Source: Oxalicibacterium solurbis | GTDB taxonomy: Bacteria; Pseudomonadota; Gammaproteobacteria; Burkholderiales; Burkholderiaceae_D | DNA length: 64,000 bases | NCBI RefSeq assembly: GCF_014635845.1 | Contig: NZ_BMDP01000001.1 | Coordinates: 620,001-684,000 of the forward strand | Direction: 5' to 3' | Shown here: piece by piece, positions 47,671 to 56,585 of the stretch | Position numbering within the stretch: the first letter of the stretch is position 1 | Layout of the letters: each line of letters starts with the position of its first letter | Position numbers and translations under genes: made by a program | Notes under the pieces: model-generated | Databases searched by the model: none | Told to the model about the DNA's origin: nothing | Seen by the model: the letters and a program-made list of their open reading frames with translations, nothing else

Positions 47671-48492
47671 ATGCAGCAATTCGGCCGCGATCCGGTGAAC
47701 GAGACCCAGTGGCGGGCGCTCGACGCCATTGGCGCTCCCTGGCAGTCGCCGTCACCGCACGACTGGCTGCTGGCGATCGACGACACGGACAACCTGACCT
47801 CGCGCGGCACCGGCTTTCTGGCGCGCCAGCTGGCGTTGCGCCTCGGTGAACACGGCCTGGCCGACGTCAAGGCGATCACGCGCCATCAGTTGCTGGTCGA
47901 TCCGCGCATTCCCTACACCTCGCACAACAGTTCCGCTTGCCTGGTACTCGCCGCGATCAAAGACCGGCGCGCAGTATTCGACTACACCTGCGATTACCTG
48001 CTGAAGGAAAGTGCCGAAGGCTCCGACGCCGGCACGGTGCTGGTTCGCCGCGATGCGTTGCCGCAGGAAATGCGCGATTTCGGCGCGGCCGCCAAGGTCT
48101 CGGTACTGGAACAGAACGATGCACGCGCACTCGCCGCGCGGCACGGCATCGACATGGCCGGGCTGACCGGCACCGGCGGCGGCGTGATCGGCGCCCTGGC
48201 CGCGACCGGGCTGAACGCCAGCGGCCGTGACGGCCGCTTCCTGTGGATCAAACGGCTGCGCAGCATGTCGTGCGAACGGCACAGCGCCGCCACGCTGCAA
48301 CAGCTGACCGGCATCGCCGTGCAAACGATCGACGGCAACGCGATTCCGCATGATGACATCGTCGATCTCGGCGAATGGCCGCGCGCGGTCTTCGTCAACG
48401 AACATCCGACCCTGCTTGTGGAGAAAACCGATGAACCGATTTTCAGCGGATGGCGCTCTGCCTCCAAAAACCACATCCGCCAGCACTTTTGA
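47671..48492 (+). CDS. TiaS-like (tRNA-Ile2 agmatinylcytidine synthetase FLD/TCKD-like) protein
   Basis: This 273-aa protein resembles the N-terminal half of archaeal TiaS: LLAIDDTDNLTSRGTGFLARQL (34-53) matches the IDDTDS...G(T)T motif, and the SHNSSACLVLAAI segment matches the TRGN-A-region. The C-terminal OB-fold and zinc domains of TiaS are absent. TiaS modifies the archaeal tRNA-Ile2 anticodon with agmatine in an ATP-dependent reaction; bacteria use TilS for that, so this protein probably has another ATP-dependent role. SD AGGA lies ~11 nt before ATG 47671. Its 3' end overlaps the next gene by 62 nt. Confidence 0.7.
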   Translation: MQQFGRDPVNETQWRALDAIGAPWQSPSPHDWLLAIDDTDNLTSRGTGFLARQLALRLGEHGLADVKAITRHQLLVDPRIPYTSHNSSACLVLAAIKDRRAVFDYTCDYLLKESAEGSDAGTVLVRRDALPQEMRDFGAAAKVSVLEQNDARALAARHGIDMAGLTGTGGGVIGALAATGLNASGRDGRFLWIKRLRSMSCERHSAATLQQLTGIAVQTIDGNAIPHDDIVDLGEWPRAVFVNEHPTLLVEKTDEPIFSGWRSASKNHIRQHF

Positions 48493-49033
48493 CTGGCCCG
48501 GCTCGCGCAGCGCGACCTCCCCGCTGCCGGTGGCTTTGCTGCTGTTGCTCGCCGCAGGCATCGCGGCTGCCTTGCTGCGCGAAGCATTTCGTCTACCGCT
48601 GCGCATGCCCGGCCATCACGGCATCGAGTGGCTGGCGATTCTTGTGCTGGCGCGACTGACCTCGGCGCGGCCCGTTGCCGGCATGGTCACGGGTATCGGT
48701 GCGGCCCTCACGACAATCTGCGTTGGCAGCGGCCACGGCCAGATGGCGTTGGCGCTTACCCTCCTGCTGCAAGGCTGCCTTGCCGATGCATTGCTGTTTC
48801 GTCCGCGCCTGCGCATCGTGTTCTTTGCGTGGATTCCGATCGCCGGGGCATTGATTCACATGACGGCACCATTGCTGCGCAATACATGGATGTCGCTGGT
48901 TGCCGGCACGCTGCCGTTCCACTCACTGGTCAACGGCCTCGCCTATCCGCTTGCCACGCACGCCTTGTTCGGAGCCGCCGGTGCGACGATCGGCCTGCTG
49001 GTGTTCCTGTCGCGCAAACCTGGACGGCACTGA
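48431..49033 (+). CDS. Multi-spanning membrane protein, ECF S-component-like
   Basis: This 200-aa protein has five to six hydrophobic helices after a ~35-residue N-terminal tail. The layout and small-residue-rich helices (GMVTGIGAALTTICVG, FHSLVNGLAYPLATHALFGAAGATIGLLVFL) resemble substrate-binding S components of energy-coupling-factor transporters, but I cannot name a family. ATG 48431 with GGAGA upstream is inside the TiaS-like gene, so translation is coupled. No ECF ATPases are in the window. A terminator hairpin follows before the receptor gene. Confidence 0.6.
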   Translation: MNRFSADGALPPKTTSASTFDWPGSRSATSPLPVALLLLLAAGIAAALLREAFRLPLRMPGHHGIEWLAILVLARLTSARPVAGMVTGIGAALTTICVGSGHGQMALALTLLLQGCLADALLFRPRLRIVFFAWIPIAGALIHMTAPLLRNTWMSLVAGTLPFHSLVNGLAYPLATHALFGAAGATIGLLVFLSRKPGRH

Positions 49034-49084
49034 AACGCCACGCACCACGACCAACCAGAACGATCGACTTACTCACGTCCTTTT

Positions 49085-49112
49085 GCCGGCATTTCGATGC
49101 CGGCGTTTTTTT
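49085..49112 (+). terminator. Intercistronic terminator with UUCG loop
   Basis: An 8-bp stem (GCCGGCAT/ATGCCGGC) closed by TTCG and followed by GTTTTTTT lies between the membrane protein and receptor genes. Confidence 0.85.
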
Positions 49113-49145
49113 GCCTTCCGATTTTCTCCACTCTTCTCAACCATC

Positions 49146-51212
49146 GTGAAACACCGTCTTTCCCGCCGATCGCTCTTGCTCGGCAGCCTTGCCATTCCGT
49201 TATGCCACGCTGCATGGGCGGACACACAACCGTACACGCTGGGGCAGATCGAAGTCGTCGATCAATCGGCGACCAGCGTCTCCGACAACAGCACCACCGT
49301 CTGGCGCATCAGCGCCGACGACATCGCCGCGCGCGGCGCCCGCACGCTCGATGAAGCACTGACGATCGTACCCGGACTGAACGTGCGCAACGGCGGCGAA
49401 GGCGTGCCGCGCATCGACATGCGCGGACAGCGCACGCGGCAGATCAAACTGCTTGTAAACGGCGTGCCGGTCAATTCCAATGCCGACGGCCAGTTCAACC
49501 CCAGCATGATTCCGGTCGCGCAGATCCAGGAAATCGTCGTGCGTACCGGCACCGCTTCGGTGCTGTACGGCGAAGGCGGCACGGCAGGCATCATCAACGT
49601 CATAACGCGACGCGGCGCCGGCCCGGCATCCGGCAATGTCGATGTACGCGTCGGCACCAACAGCACGCGCGCCGTCAGCAGCAGCATCGGCGGCAGTGAC
49701 GACCGTCTCGACTGGTTCATCGCCGCCGACTATCTGGAGCATGGCGACTTCCGCCTGCCGTCCGGCTACGACCATACGGCGCTGCAATCGTCCGACAAGC
49801 GCGTCAACAGCGATTTCAACGATGCCAACGTCGCCGGCAATTTCAGCTATCGCGTCAATCGCGATCTGCAACTCGGCTTCGGCTTCAATGCGGGCCGTGG
49901 CGATCAGGGAAAACCGCCAGGCACGTTCGACGCCAGCGATCCGTTCGCACAGCAACCGCGCTATGAACGCACCGAAGACATCGAGCAGACGTCGGCACAG
50001 CTGTCCGCCGACTGGGCGATCAACGACAGCACACGCCTGCACGGCTGGATCTACGGCAATGCGCTGCAACAGGATGAACTCCGCTTCGACGGCGCAGACA
50101 TGGCGCTGCTGCAAAACACGAAAATCAATGGCGGCTTCGACAAGACCTCCAACAGCGAAAGCCTCGGCTATCACGTCCAGCTCGAACACATCCTCAACGA
50201 ACGGATGACCTTCAGCGTCGCGCTCGACACGCGCCGCGACAGTTACAGCGAAAACGGCCGCATTCGCGACGTCGCCATCGCCGGTGGTGGTGGCGGTGGC
50301 GGTGGTGGCGGTGGTGGTGGCGGTGGTGGTGGCGGTGGCGGCGGTGGCGGCGCAGGTGCCAGCTACGGCATTCGTGCGCTGGATACCGACAACAGCGTCC
50401 ATGTCGATTCCGTCACCGGCGAATTCGATTACCGCACGACGGCTGCCACCGGTCTTGTCATCGGTGCCGGCTGGATCGCACAGCGTCGCGACGACGGTGC
50501 CGACCAATCTGCACCGATCGGCGGTATCAGCGGCTACTGGGACATGGATTCCGCATGGCGCGTGAAAGCCGGACTGTCGCGCAAGGCGCGTGCACCAGGC
50601 ATTGCGCAACTGTATGACAGCGCACGTGGCAATCCGAATCTGAAAATGGAAGAAACGACCACCGCCGAACTGGGTACGTCGTGGAAAGCGTCGGCAAATA
50701 CGACCGTCGATGCCACGCTGTTCCGTTCGGCGATCCGCAACTTCATCCAGTCCGATGCCGATGGCCGCCAGCAGAATCACGATCGCTATCGCAATACCGG
50801 CCTCGAACTGCAACTGCGTTCGGTAACCGGTCCGGTGCAATACGGTGCCGGTTACACCTATCTGGTCGGCAAGGATCAATCCGGCGAAACAGGCAATGCG
50901 CGCACACTGCAATACCTGCCGCGCCATCGCCTGACGCTGGATGCGCAATGGCACATCGACGAACGCACGCTGCTGTCGGCCGATCTGCTGTATGTCGGCA
51001 AGCAGGATTACTATTCGCGCGGCACGACAGTGCAGTCGGATCAGCTGCCGTCCTATGTGCTGCTCAACAGCCGCCTCGCCTACACGCTGCCGGGAACGAA
51101 GACGCAACTGTACATCGGCGTCGACAATCTGTTCGACCGCGTCTATGCGGCCAGCTACGGATTTCCGCAGGAAGGCCGCTACGCGTACATCGGCGTCAAT
51201 CAACGGTTCTGA
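49146..51212 (+). CDS. TonB-dependent outer-membrane receptor with polyglycine loop
   Basis: This 688-aa receptor has a signal peptide, a plug domain (TLDEALTIVPGLNVRNGGEGVPRIDMRG to GEGGTAGIINVITRRG) and a 22-strand-type barrel ending in the expected aromatic (YAYIGVNQRF). GTG 49146 is chosen because it begins the signal sequence MKHRLSRRSLLLGSL, which carries a twin-arginine-like SRRSLLL. A run of 23 Gly, flanked by AIA and AGA, interrupts the barrel at an apparent extracellular loop. Substrate unknown; operator context suggests a metal or metal complex. ExbB and ExbD encoded 5 kb away could energise it. Confidence 0.9.
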   Translation: MKHRLSRRSLLLGSLAIPLCHAAWADTQPYTLGQIEVVDQSATSVSDNSTTVWRISADDIAARGARTLDEALTIVPGLNVRNGGEGVPRIDMRGQRTRQIKLLVNGVPVNSNADGQFNPSMIPVAQIQEIVVRTGTASVLYGEGGTAGIINVITRRGAGPASGNVDVRVGTNSTRAVSSSIGGSDDRLDWFIAADYLEHGDFRLPSGYDHTALQSSDKRVNSDFNDANVAGNFSYRVNRDLQLGFGFNAGRGDQGKPPGTFDASDPFAQQPRYERTEDIEQTSAQLSADWAINDSTRLHGWIYGNALQQDELRFDGADMALLQNTKINGGFDKTSNSESLGYHVQLEHILNERMTFSVALDTRRDSYSENGRIRDVAIAGGGGGGGGGGGGGGGGGGGGGGGAGASYGIRALDTDNSVHVDSVTGEFDYRTTAATGLVIGAGWIAQRRDDGADQSAPIGGISGYWDMDSAWRVKAGLSRKARAPGIAQLYDSARGNPNLKMEETTTAELGTSWKASANTTVDATLFRSAIRNFIQSDADGRQQNHDRYRNTGLELQLRSVTGPVQYGAGYTYLVGKDQSGETGNARTLQYLPRHRLTLDAQWHIDERTLLSADLLYVGKQDYYSRGTTVQSDQLPSYVLLNSRLAYTLPGTKTQLYIGVDNLFDRVYAASYGFPQEGRYAYIGVNQRF
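50283..50351 (+). repeat. GGT/GGC codon microsatellite encoding 23 glycines
   Basis: Twenty-three consecutive GGT or GGC codons form a 69-bp trinucleotide tract inside the receptor gene. Length changes in whole codons would alter a surface loop without breaking the frame. Confidence 0.95.
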
Positions 51213-51232
51213 CCGCGTTTCATCACGGCATG

Positions 51233-51262
51233 AAAACGGGCAAGGCTTGCTTCGCCCGTTTT
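51233..51262 (+). terminator. Terminator of the receptor gene
   Basis: A 9-bp stem (AAAACGGGC/GCCCGTTTT) with a 12-nt loop is followed by T residues, before xseA. Confidence 0.8.
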
Positions 51263-51325
51263 TACGCCGGTTTTTGCTTTACCATCTGGCTTCGCGCCAC
51301 AGCGGCGCGATGATTGCCCGATGCC

Positions 51326-52672
51326 ATGACCGAATCCGCCTCCCCTTCCGTTCTTACCGTTTCCGCCCTGAATCAGGCGGTCGCCCGCATGCTGGAACGC
51401 AGCTTTCCGCTGACGTGGATCGGCGGCGAGATTTCGAATTTCACGCGCGCCGCTTCCGGCCACTGGTATTTCACGCTGAAGGACGATGCGGCGCAGGTAC
51501 GCGCCGTGATGTTCCGCGGCCGCGCGCAATATGCGGACTTCACGCCGCGCGAAGGCGATCGCGTCGAGGTGCGCGCGCTCGTCACGCTGTATGCGCCGCG
51601 CGGCGATTACCAGTTGAACGTCGAGGCGATCCGCCGCGCCGGCGTCGGCAATCTGTACGAAGCCTTTTTGCAGCTGAAGGAAAAGCTCGCCGCCGAAGGG
51701 CTGTTCGACGCCGCGCGCAAACGTCCCTTGCCGGATTTCGTCCGCACCATCGGCATCGTCACCAGCCCGCAAGCCGCAGCGCTGCGCGATGTGCTGACCA
51801 CGCTGCGCCGCCGCGCACCGCATGTCCGCGTCGTCCTGTATCCGACGCCGGTGCAAGGCGAAGGCGCTGCTTCGAAGATCGCCCAGGCCATCGCCACCGC
51901 TTCGGCACGCAACGAATGCGACGTGCTGCTGGTATGCCGCGGCGGCGGCAGCATCGAGGACCTGTGGTCGTTCAATCATGAAATCGTGGCGCGCACCATC
52001 GTCGGCTGCGATATTCCCGTCATCGTCGGTGTCGGCCACGAGACCGATTTCACCATCGCCGATTTTGCCGCCGACCTGCGCGCGCCGACGCCCACGGCTG
52101 CGGCCGAGCTCGCCGCACTGCCGCGCGCCGACTGGCTAGCGCAACTGGAAGGCCATGCCGACGACCTGCAGTATGCCCTGCGCAAGCGCATCTCCGACAC
52201 CTCGCAGACGCTGGACTGGCTGTCGCGCCGCCTGATCAGCCCGTCGGCCTATATTGCGCATGAGCGCGTCAAGCTGCAGAACCTGCAGGCGCGGCTGCAT
52301 CATGCCCATCGCATGCCGCTGGACACGGCACGCTTTGCGCTCGCGCAATTGCGCCAACGCTGGCAGGCCCAACTACCGGATACGCGCGCACCGCGCATCC
52401 GCATCGCCGCCCATGCACGTCATCTGACGAGCTGCGTGAGCGCGCATCTGGATCGCCGGCAGCGGCATCTGTCCGCCTTGAGCGCACAACTGGAAATGCT
52501 GAATCCGCAACGCACGCTGGAACGCGGCTATGCGATCGTCACCGACGAAAAAGGCCAGGTCGTGCGCACGCCACGGCAATTGCAACCGCACAAGCATGTC
52601 ACGCTGCGGCTGGCCGACGGCACCGCGCAGATCGGCATCGCCAGCGTGCAGCAGCCATTGGGCGGCGACTGA
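51326..52672 (+). CDS. xseA: Exodeoxyribonuclease VII large subunit
   Basis: This 448-aa nuclease subunit has the N-terminal OB domain ([24 protein letters not shown]), the catalytic domain ([55 protein letters not shown]) and the C-terminal helical and YAIV-D segments ([12 protein letters not shown]). ATG 51326 is chosen; an in-frame TTG lies four codons upstream. It is monocistronic in appearance, with xseB not adjacent. Confidence 0.96.
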   Translation: MTESASPSVLTVSALNQAVARMLERSFPLTWIGGEISNFTRAASGHWYFTLKDDAAQVRAVMFRGRAQYADFTPREGDRVEVRALVTLYAPRGDYQLNVEAIRRAGVGNLYEAFLQLKEKLAAEGLFDAARKRPLPDFVRTIGIVTSPQAAALRDVLTTLRRRAPHVRVVLYPTPVQGEGAASKIAQAIATASARNECDVLLVCRGGGSIEDLWSFNHEIVARTIVGCDIPVIVGVGHETDFTIADFAADLRAPTPTAAAELAALPRADWLAQLEGHADDLQYALRKRISDTSQTLDWLSRRLISPSAYIAHERVKLQNLQARLHHAHRMPLDTARFALAQLRQRWQAQLPDTRAPRIRIAAHARHLTSCVSAHLDRRQRHLSALSAQLEMLNPQRTLERGYAIVTDEKGQVVRTPRQLQPHKHVTLRLADGTAQIGIASVQQPLGGD

Positions 52673-52812
52673 GCAATCTGGCACGACCAACCCGCATGTC
52701 TACAGGAAATTCCCTGCCGGGTATGCAGGCATGGCATAACCGCTTTACAATAAGGCCCTTTCAAAAACAACAATCGTTGCAGTTTTACTTTCAACCTCCA
52801 CAAAGGACGACC

Positions 52813-53391
52813 ATGGAACATACCCTGCCGGCACTGCCCTATGCGTTGGATGCGCTTGCTCCCCATATCTCGAAAGAGACGCTTGAATTCCACTATGGCA
52901 AGCATCATCAGACCTATGTGACGAATCTGAACAACCTGATCAAAGGTACCGAATTCGAGAACCTGTCGCTCGAAGACATCGTCAAGAAATCTTCCGGCGG
53001 CATCTTCAACAATTCGGCACAAGTCTGGAACCACACCTTCTACTGGAACGGCCTGAAGCCAAACGGCGGCGGCGCTGCAACCGGTGCGATCGCCGATGCG
53101 ATCAATGCAAAATGGGGTTCCTTCGACAAGTTCAAGGAAGAGTTCACCAAATCCTGCGTCGGCAACTTCGGTTCCGGCTGGACCTGGCTGGTGAAGAAGG
53201 CCGACGGTTCGCTCGACATCGTCAACACGTCGAACGCTGCCACCCCGCTGACGACCGGCGACAAGCCGCTGCTGACCTGCGACGTCTGGGAACACGCTTA
53301 CTACATCGACTATCGCAACGCCCGTCCGAAATATCTGGAAGCGTTCTGGGCGCTAGTGAACTGGGATTTCGCGTCGAAAAACCTGGCGTAA
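52813..53391 (+). CDS. sodB: Superoxide dismutase (Fe)
   Basis: This 192-aa iron-type SOD dismutates superoxide in the cytoplasm. Metal ligands are H27 (FHYGKHHQ), the His of WNHTFYWN, and the Asp and His of [11 protein letters not shown]. The Fe-type marker region [10 protein letters not shown]...[11 protein letters not shown] is present. SD AAAGGA precedes ATG 52813; a -10-like TACAAT lies at 52746-52751. It is followed by a strong terminator. Confidence 0.97.
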   Translation: MEHTLPALPYALDALAPHISKETLEFHYGKHHQTYVTNLNNLIKGTEFENLSLEDIVKKSSGGIFNNSAQVWNHTFYWNGLKPNGGGAATGAIADAINAKWGSFDKFKEEFTKSCVGNFGSGWTWLVKKADGSLDIVNTSNAATPLTTGDKPLLTCDVWEHAYYIDYRNARPKYLEAFWALVNWDFASKNLA

Positions 53392-53413
53392 TTCTCGCCC
53401 CCGCACGACTCGC

Positions 53414-53444
53414 AAAAGCCCTTGCCTTACCGGCAAGGGCTTTT
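53414..53444 (+). terminator. Terminator of sodB
   Basis: A 13-bp stem (AAAAGCCCTTGCC/GGCAAGGGCTTTT) with a 5-nt loop is followed by T residues. Confidence 0.92.
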
Positions 53445-53531
53445 TGTTTTGGCAACGCGTATTTGCAGAGCGACTTGACGACTGAATTTCTATATTCCTT
53501 TTTCGCATGATCAAATACAAAAGTTATCGTT

Positions 53532-53559
53532 TGAGCGCATAAGGAACTTTGTTATAGTC
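53532..53559 (+). promoter_or_regulatory. Putative sbp promoter
   Basis: -35 TTGAGC and -10 TATAGT are 16 nt apart, about 80 nt upstream of the sbp ATG. Confidence 0.6.
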
Positions 53560-53638
53560 GGTTCGCTTCGCATCAACTTGCGTCAAGACAATAAAAAGCG
53601 GACAGGCAGTACCGCTTCCACACACATGGAGTGAACAA

Positions 53639-54646
53639 ATGTTCAAGAAAATCGTCCTGCTGGCCGCTACCGCGGCTTTGCTGTCCGGTGTTGCACAGGC
53701 ACAGGAAAAACCGTTGCTGAACGCATCGTTCGACGTCGCCCGCGAAACCTTCGCTGCGATCAACCCGAAATTCCAGGCCTACTGGAAAAAGGAAACCGGC
53801 CAGGATCTGAAGATCGACCAGTCGTTTGCCGGCACCTCGCGCCAGGCACAGGACATCATGCAGGGCAAGAAGGTCGACGTCGTCACCTTCAACCAGGTCA
53901 CCGACATCGACATCCTGGCCAAGCGCGGCCTGGTGCGCAAGGACTGGCAGAAAGCCTTCCCGAACAACAGTTCGCCGTACTACAGCACGATCGCCTTCCT
54001 GGTGCGCAAGGGTAATCCGAAGAACATCCATACCTGGGACGATGTGGTGCGCAGCGACGTGAAGGTCGTGTTCCCGAATCCGAAGACTTCCGGCAACGCA
54101 CGCTACACCTATCTGGCCGCATGGCTGTATGCGAACGAGAAGTACAAGGGCGACGAAGCCAAGACCAAGGAATTCGTCGGCAAGCTGCTGCACAATGTCG
54201 TGAACTTCCCGACCGGTGGCCGCGGCGCGACGGTGGCCTTTGCGCAGAACAATCAGGGCGATGCGCTGCTGACCTTCGAATCGGAAGTGATCAACATCGC
54301 CAAGAGCGACGAATTCAAGGCCGGCGGTTATGAAATCGTGGTGCCGCCGGTTTCCGTGCTGGCTGAATTCCCGGTTGCCGTGGTCGACAAGGTGGTCGAT
54401 GAAAAAGGCACCCGCAAGGTCGCCACTGCCTACCTGAACTACGAATACTCGCGCGAAATCCAGTTGCTGCTGACGACGTTCAACTACCGCGTCAACCATC
54501 CGGACGTCGCCAAGGTCGTGGCCGACAAGTATCCGAAGGTGCGCCTGATCGATCCGACCAAAGTGCTGGGTTCGTGGGACGACATCCAGGCGACCCACTT
54601 CAGCAGCGGCGGCGTGCTCGATCAGTTGCTGGCAAAACGCCACTGA
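53639..54646 (+). CDS. sbp: Sulfate-binding protein of the sulfate ABC transporter
   Basis: This 335-aa periplasmic protein has a signal peptide (to VAQA) and the sulfate-binding family core: LNASFDVARE, QSFAGTSRQAQDI, VVTFNQVTDIDIL, FPNPKTSGNARYTYLAAW and FESEVINI. GGAG lies 7 nt before the ATG. Family members bind sulfate or thiosulfate; which one is not resolved. It is followed after a terminator by cysT and cysW. Confidence 0.95.
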   Translation: MFKKIVLLAATAALLSGVAQAQEKPLLNASFDVARETFAAINPKFQAYWKKETGQDLKIDQSFAGTSRQAQDIMQGKKVDVVTFNQVTDIDILAKRGLVRKDWQKAFPNNSSPYYSTIAFLVRKGNPKNIHTWDDVVRSDVKVVFPNPKTSGNARYTYLAAWLYANEKYKGDEAKTKEFVGKLLHNVVNFPTGGRGATVAFAQNNQGDALLTFESEVINIAKSDEFKAGGYEIVVPPVSVLAEFPVAVVDKVVDEKGTRKVATAYLNYEYSREIQLLLTTFNYRVNHPDVAKVVADKYPKVRLIDPTKVLGSWDDIQATHFSSGGVLDQLLAKRH

Positions 54647-54717
54647 TTGACCACTGATAAACGGCGCTGCCTTTCTGGCAGTACGTTCCACGGTGGTTTA
54701 CAATGCCGCTCGTTCAC

Positions 54718-54742
54718 ACGACCATCCTGATCGGATGGTCGT
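54718..54742 (+). terminator. Terminator between sbp and cysT
   Basis: A 10-bp stem (ACGACCATCC/GGATGGTCGT) with a 5-nt loop is followed by TTGTTTT. It allows sbp to be expressed above cysTW. Confidence 0.8.
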
Positions 54743-54803
54743 TTGTTTTGGCGCAAGACCGTTCGCGGCGCTGCGCGGCCGTTTCTGAAACCCGCACCCT
54801 ATC

Positions 54804-55640
54804 GTGACTTCACCGCTCCGCTTTTTCCGCAGCACGCCAGTCTTGCCGGGCTTCTCGCTCAGCTTCGGCGTTTCGACGCTGTACATCAGCCTCGTCATCC
54901 TGCTGCCGATCTCCGCACTGCTGATCTACATCAGCGGCATGACGTGGTCGCAGTACTGGTTCGCCATCAGCGATGCGCGCATGATCCAGAGCTACAAGGT
55001 CACGATCGCCGGCGCCTTCTATTCAACCGTCATCGTGACGATGATCGGTTTCCTGTGGGCGTGGATCATCACGCGCTACAACTTCCCGGGACGCCGCCTG
55101 CTCGATTCGCTGGTCGACCTGCCGTTCGCGCTGCCGACCTCGGTAGCCGGCATCACGCTGTCGGCGCTGTTCATTCCCAGCGGCTGGCTCGGCCAATGGT
55201 TCGAGCTTTTTGGCTGGAAGATTTCGTATGCCTTCCCCGGCATCGTGGTGGCGATGATCTTCACCAGCATCCCGTTCATCGTGCGTTCGGTGCAGCCGGT
55301 GCTGGAAGACATGGATGCCGAGCTGGAAGAAGCCGCGCTGATGCTGGGTGCGAACAAATGGCAGATCTTCTCGCGCGTGATCCTGCCGACGCTGCTGCCG
55401 GCATTGATTGCCGGTTCGTCGCAGGCCTTCATCCGCAGCCTGGGCGAATTCGGTGCCGTCATCATGATCGCCGGCAACATTCCGTACGAAACCGAAGTCA
55501 CGTCGCTGATGCTGTTCGTGCGCCTGCAGGAATACAACTACCCTGCCGCCGCCGCCATCGCTTCGGTCGTTCTGCTCGCGTCGCTGACGCTGCTGTTCCT
55601 GCTGCAACTGGCGCAGGGCAAGCTGTTCAACAAATCGTAA
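54804..55640 (+). CDS. cysT: Sulfate ABC transporter permease CysT
   Basis: This 278-aa inner-membrane permease has six membrane segments and the EAA loop coupling motif EEAALMLGANKWQIFSRVILP. The CysT-specific LVDLPFALPTSVAGITLSAL segment is present. The GTG start at 54804 follows the family N-terminus (PGFSLSFGVSTLYISLVILLP). cysW follows 10 nt downstream. Confidence 0.95.
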   Translation: MTSPLRFFRSTPVLPGFSLSFGVSTLYISLVILLPISALLIYISGMTWSQYWFAISDARMIQSYKVTIAGAFYSTVIVTMIGFLWAWIITRYNFPGRRLLDSLVDLPFALPTSVAGITLSALFIPSGWLGQWFELFGWKISYAFPGIVVAMIFTSIPFIVRSVQPVLEDMDAELEEAALMLGANKWQIFSRVILPTLLPALIAGSSQAFIRSLGEFGAVIMIAGNIPYETEVTSLMLFVRLQEYNYPAAAAIASVVLLASLTLLFLLQLAQGKLFNKS

Positions 55641-55650
55641 GGAGCGCGGG

Positions 55651-56511
55651 ATGGCACAAACGACACGCAAGGCGAAACGTCCGGTCGAACTCCATCAGTG
55701 GCTGCTGATCGCCACCGGCATCGCGCTGGCGATCATGCTGCTGGCCATGCCGCTGATCCTGATTTTCACGCAGGCGCTGCAAGGCGGCGTCGAACTGCTG
55801 CGCGCCAACCTCAGTGAAGACTTCATGCAGCATGCACTGAAACTGACGCTGCTGACTGCAGTAATGACGGTACCAATCAATCTCGTGTTCGGCATCCTGC
55901 TTGCGTGGTGCGTCACCCGCTACGATTTCTTCGGCCGCCGGCTGCTGATCACGCTGGTCGAAATTCCTTATGCGACGTCGCCGGTGGTCGCCGGCTTCTG
56001 CTATCTGGTGGTCTACGGCCTGGAAGGCACGATCGGCAAATGGCTGTATGCGGAAGACATCCAGCTGATGTTTGCATGGCCCGGCATCATCATGGTCACC
56101 GTATTCGTCACCGCGCCCTACATCGCGCGCATCCTGATGCCGCTGATGCAGAAACAGGGCACCGAGGAAGAAATCGCCGCGCTGTCGCTGGGTGCCGGCG
56201 GCTGGAAAATTTTCTGGCACGTGACGCTACCCAACATCAAATGGGCACTACTGTACGGCGCCGTCATCACCAATGCGCGCGCAGTCGGCGAGTTCGGCGC
56301 GGTGGCAGTCGTCTCCGGCACCATCATGAACCAGACGCTGACACTGCCGCTGCTGGTCGAGCAGCTGAACAACGATTACAAGACCGCGGCCGCCTTCACT
56401 GCGGCCGCGCTGCTGGCCTGCATGGCGCTCATCACGCTGGTGCTGAAGACGTTGATGGAATGGCGCCAGGAAAGACGCGAGAGCGAACCGGCCGATATAC
56501 GCGCAGCCTGA
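55651..56511 (+). CDS. cysW: Sulfate ABC transporter permease CysW
   Basis: This 286-aa permease is the partner of CysT. It has six membrane segments and the EAA loop EEEIAALSLGAGGWKIFWHVTLP, with CysW hallmarks LVEIPYATSPVVAGFCYLVVYG and ARAVGEFGAVAVVSG. In most proteobacteria cysA follows immediately; here the next gene is an unrelated small ORF, so the transporter ATPase must be encoded elsewhere. Confidence 0.95.
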   Translation: MAQTTRKAKRPVELHQWLLIATGIALAIMLLAMPLILIFTQALQGGVELLRANLSEDFMQHALKLTLLTAVMTVPINLVFGILLAWCVTRYDFFGRRLLITLVEIPYATSPVVAGFCYLVVYGLEGTIGKWLYAEDIQLMFAWPGIIMVTVFVTAPYIARILMPLMQKQGTEEEIAALSLGAGGWKIFWHVTLPNIKWALLYGAVITNARAVGEFGAVAVVSGTIMNQTLTLPLLVEQLNNDYKTAAAFTAAALLACMALITLVLKTLMEWRQERRESEPADIRAA

Positions 56512-56585
56512 TCTTCTTGTCATACTGGCACCGCCTTTTTTATCAGATTTTTCCGTCGCGTTTTCCGGCGGAATGATGTTAGACT

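Noticed and set aside
50283-50351. CRISPR or intergenic tandem repeat
   Set aside because: The tract is in frame inside the receptor gene and encodes glycine; there are no spacers.
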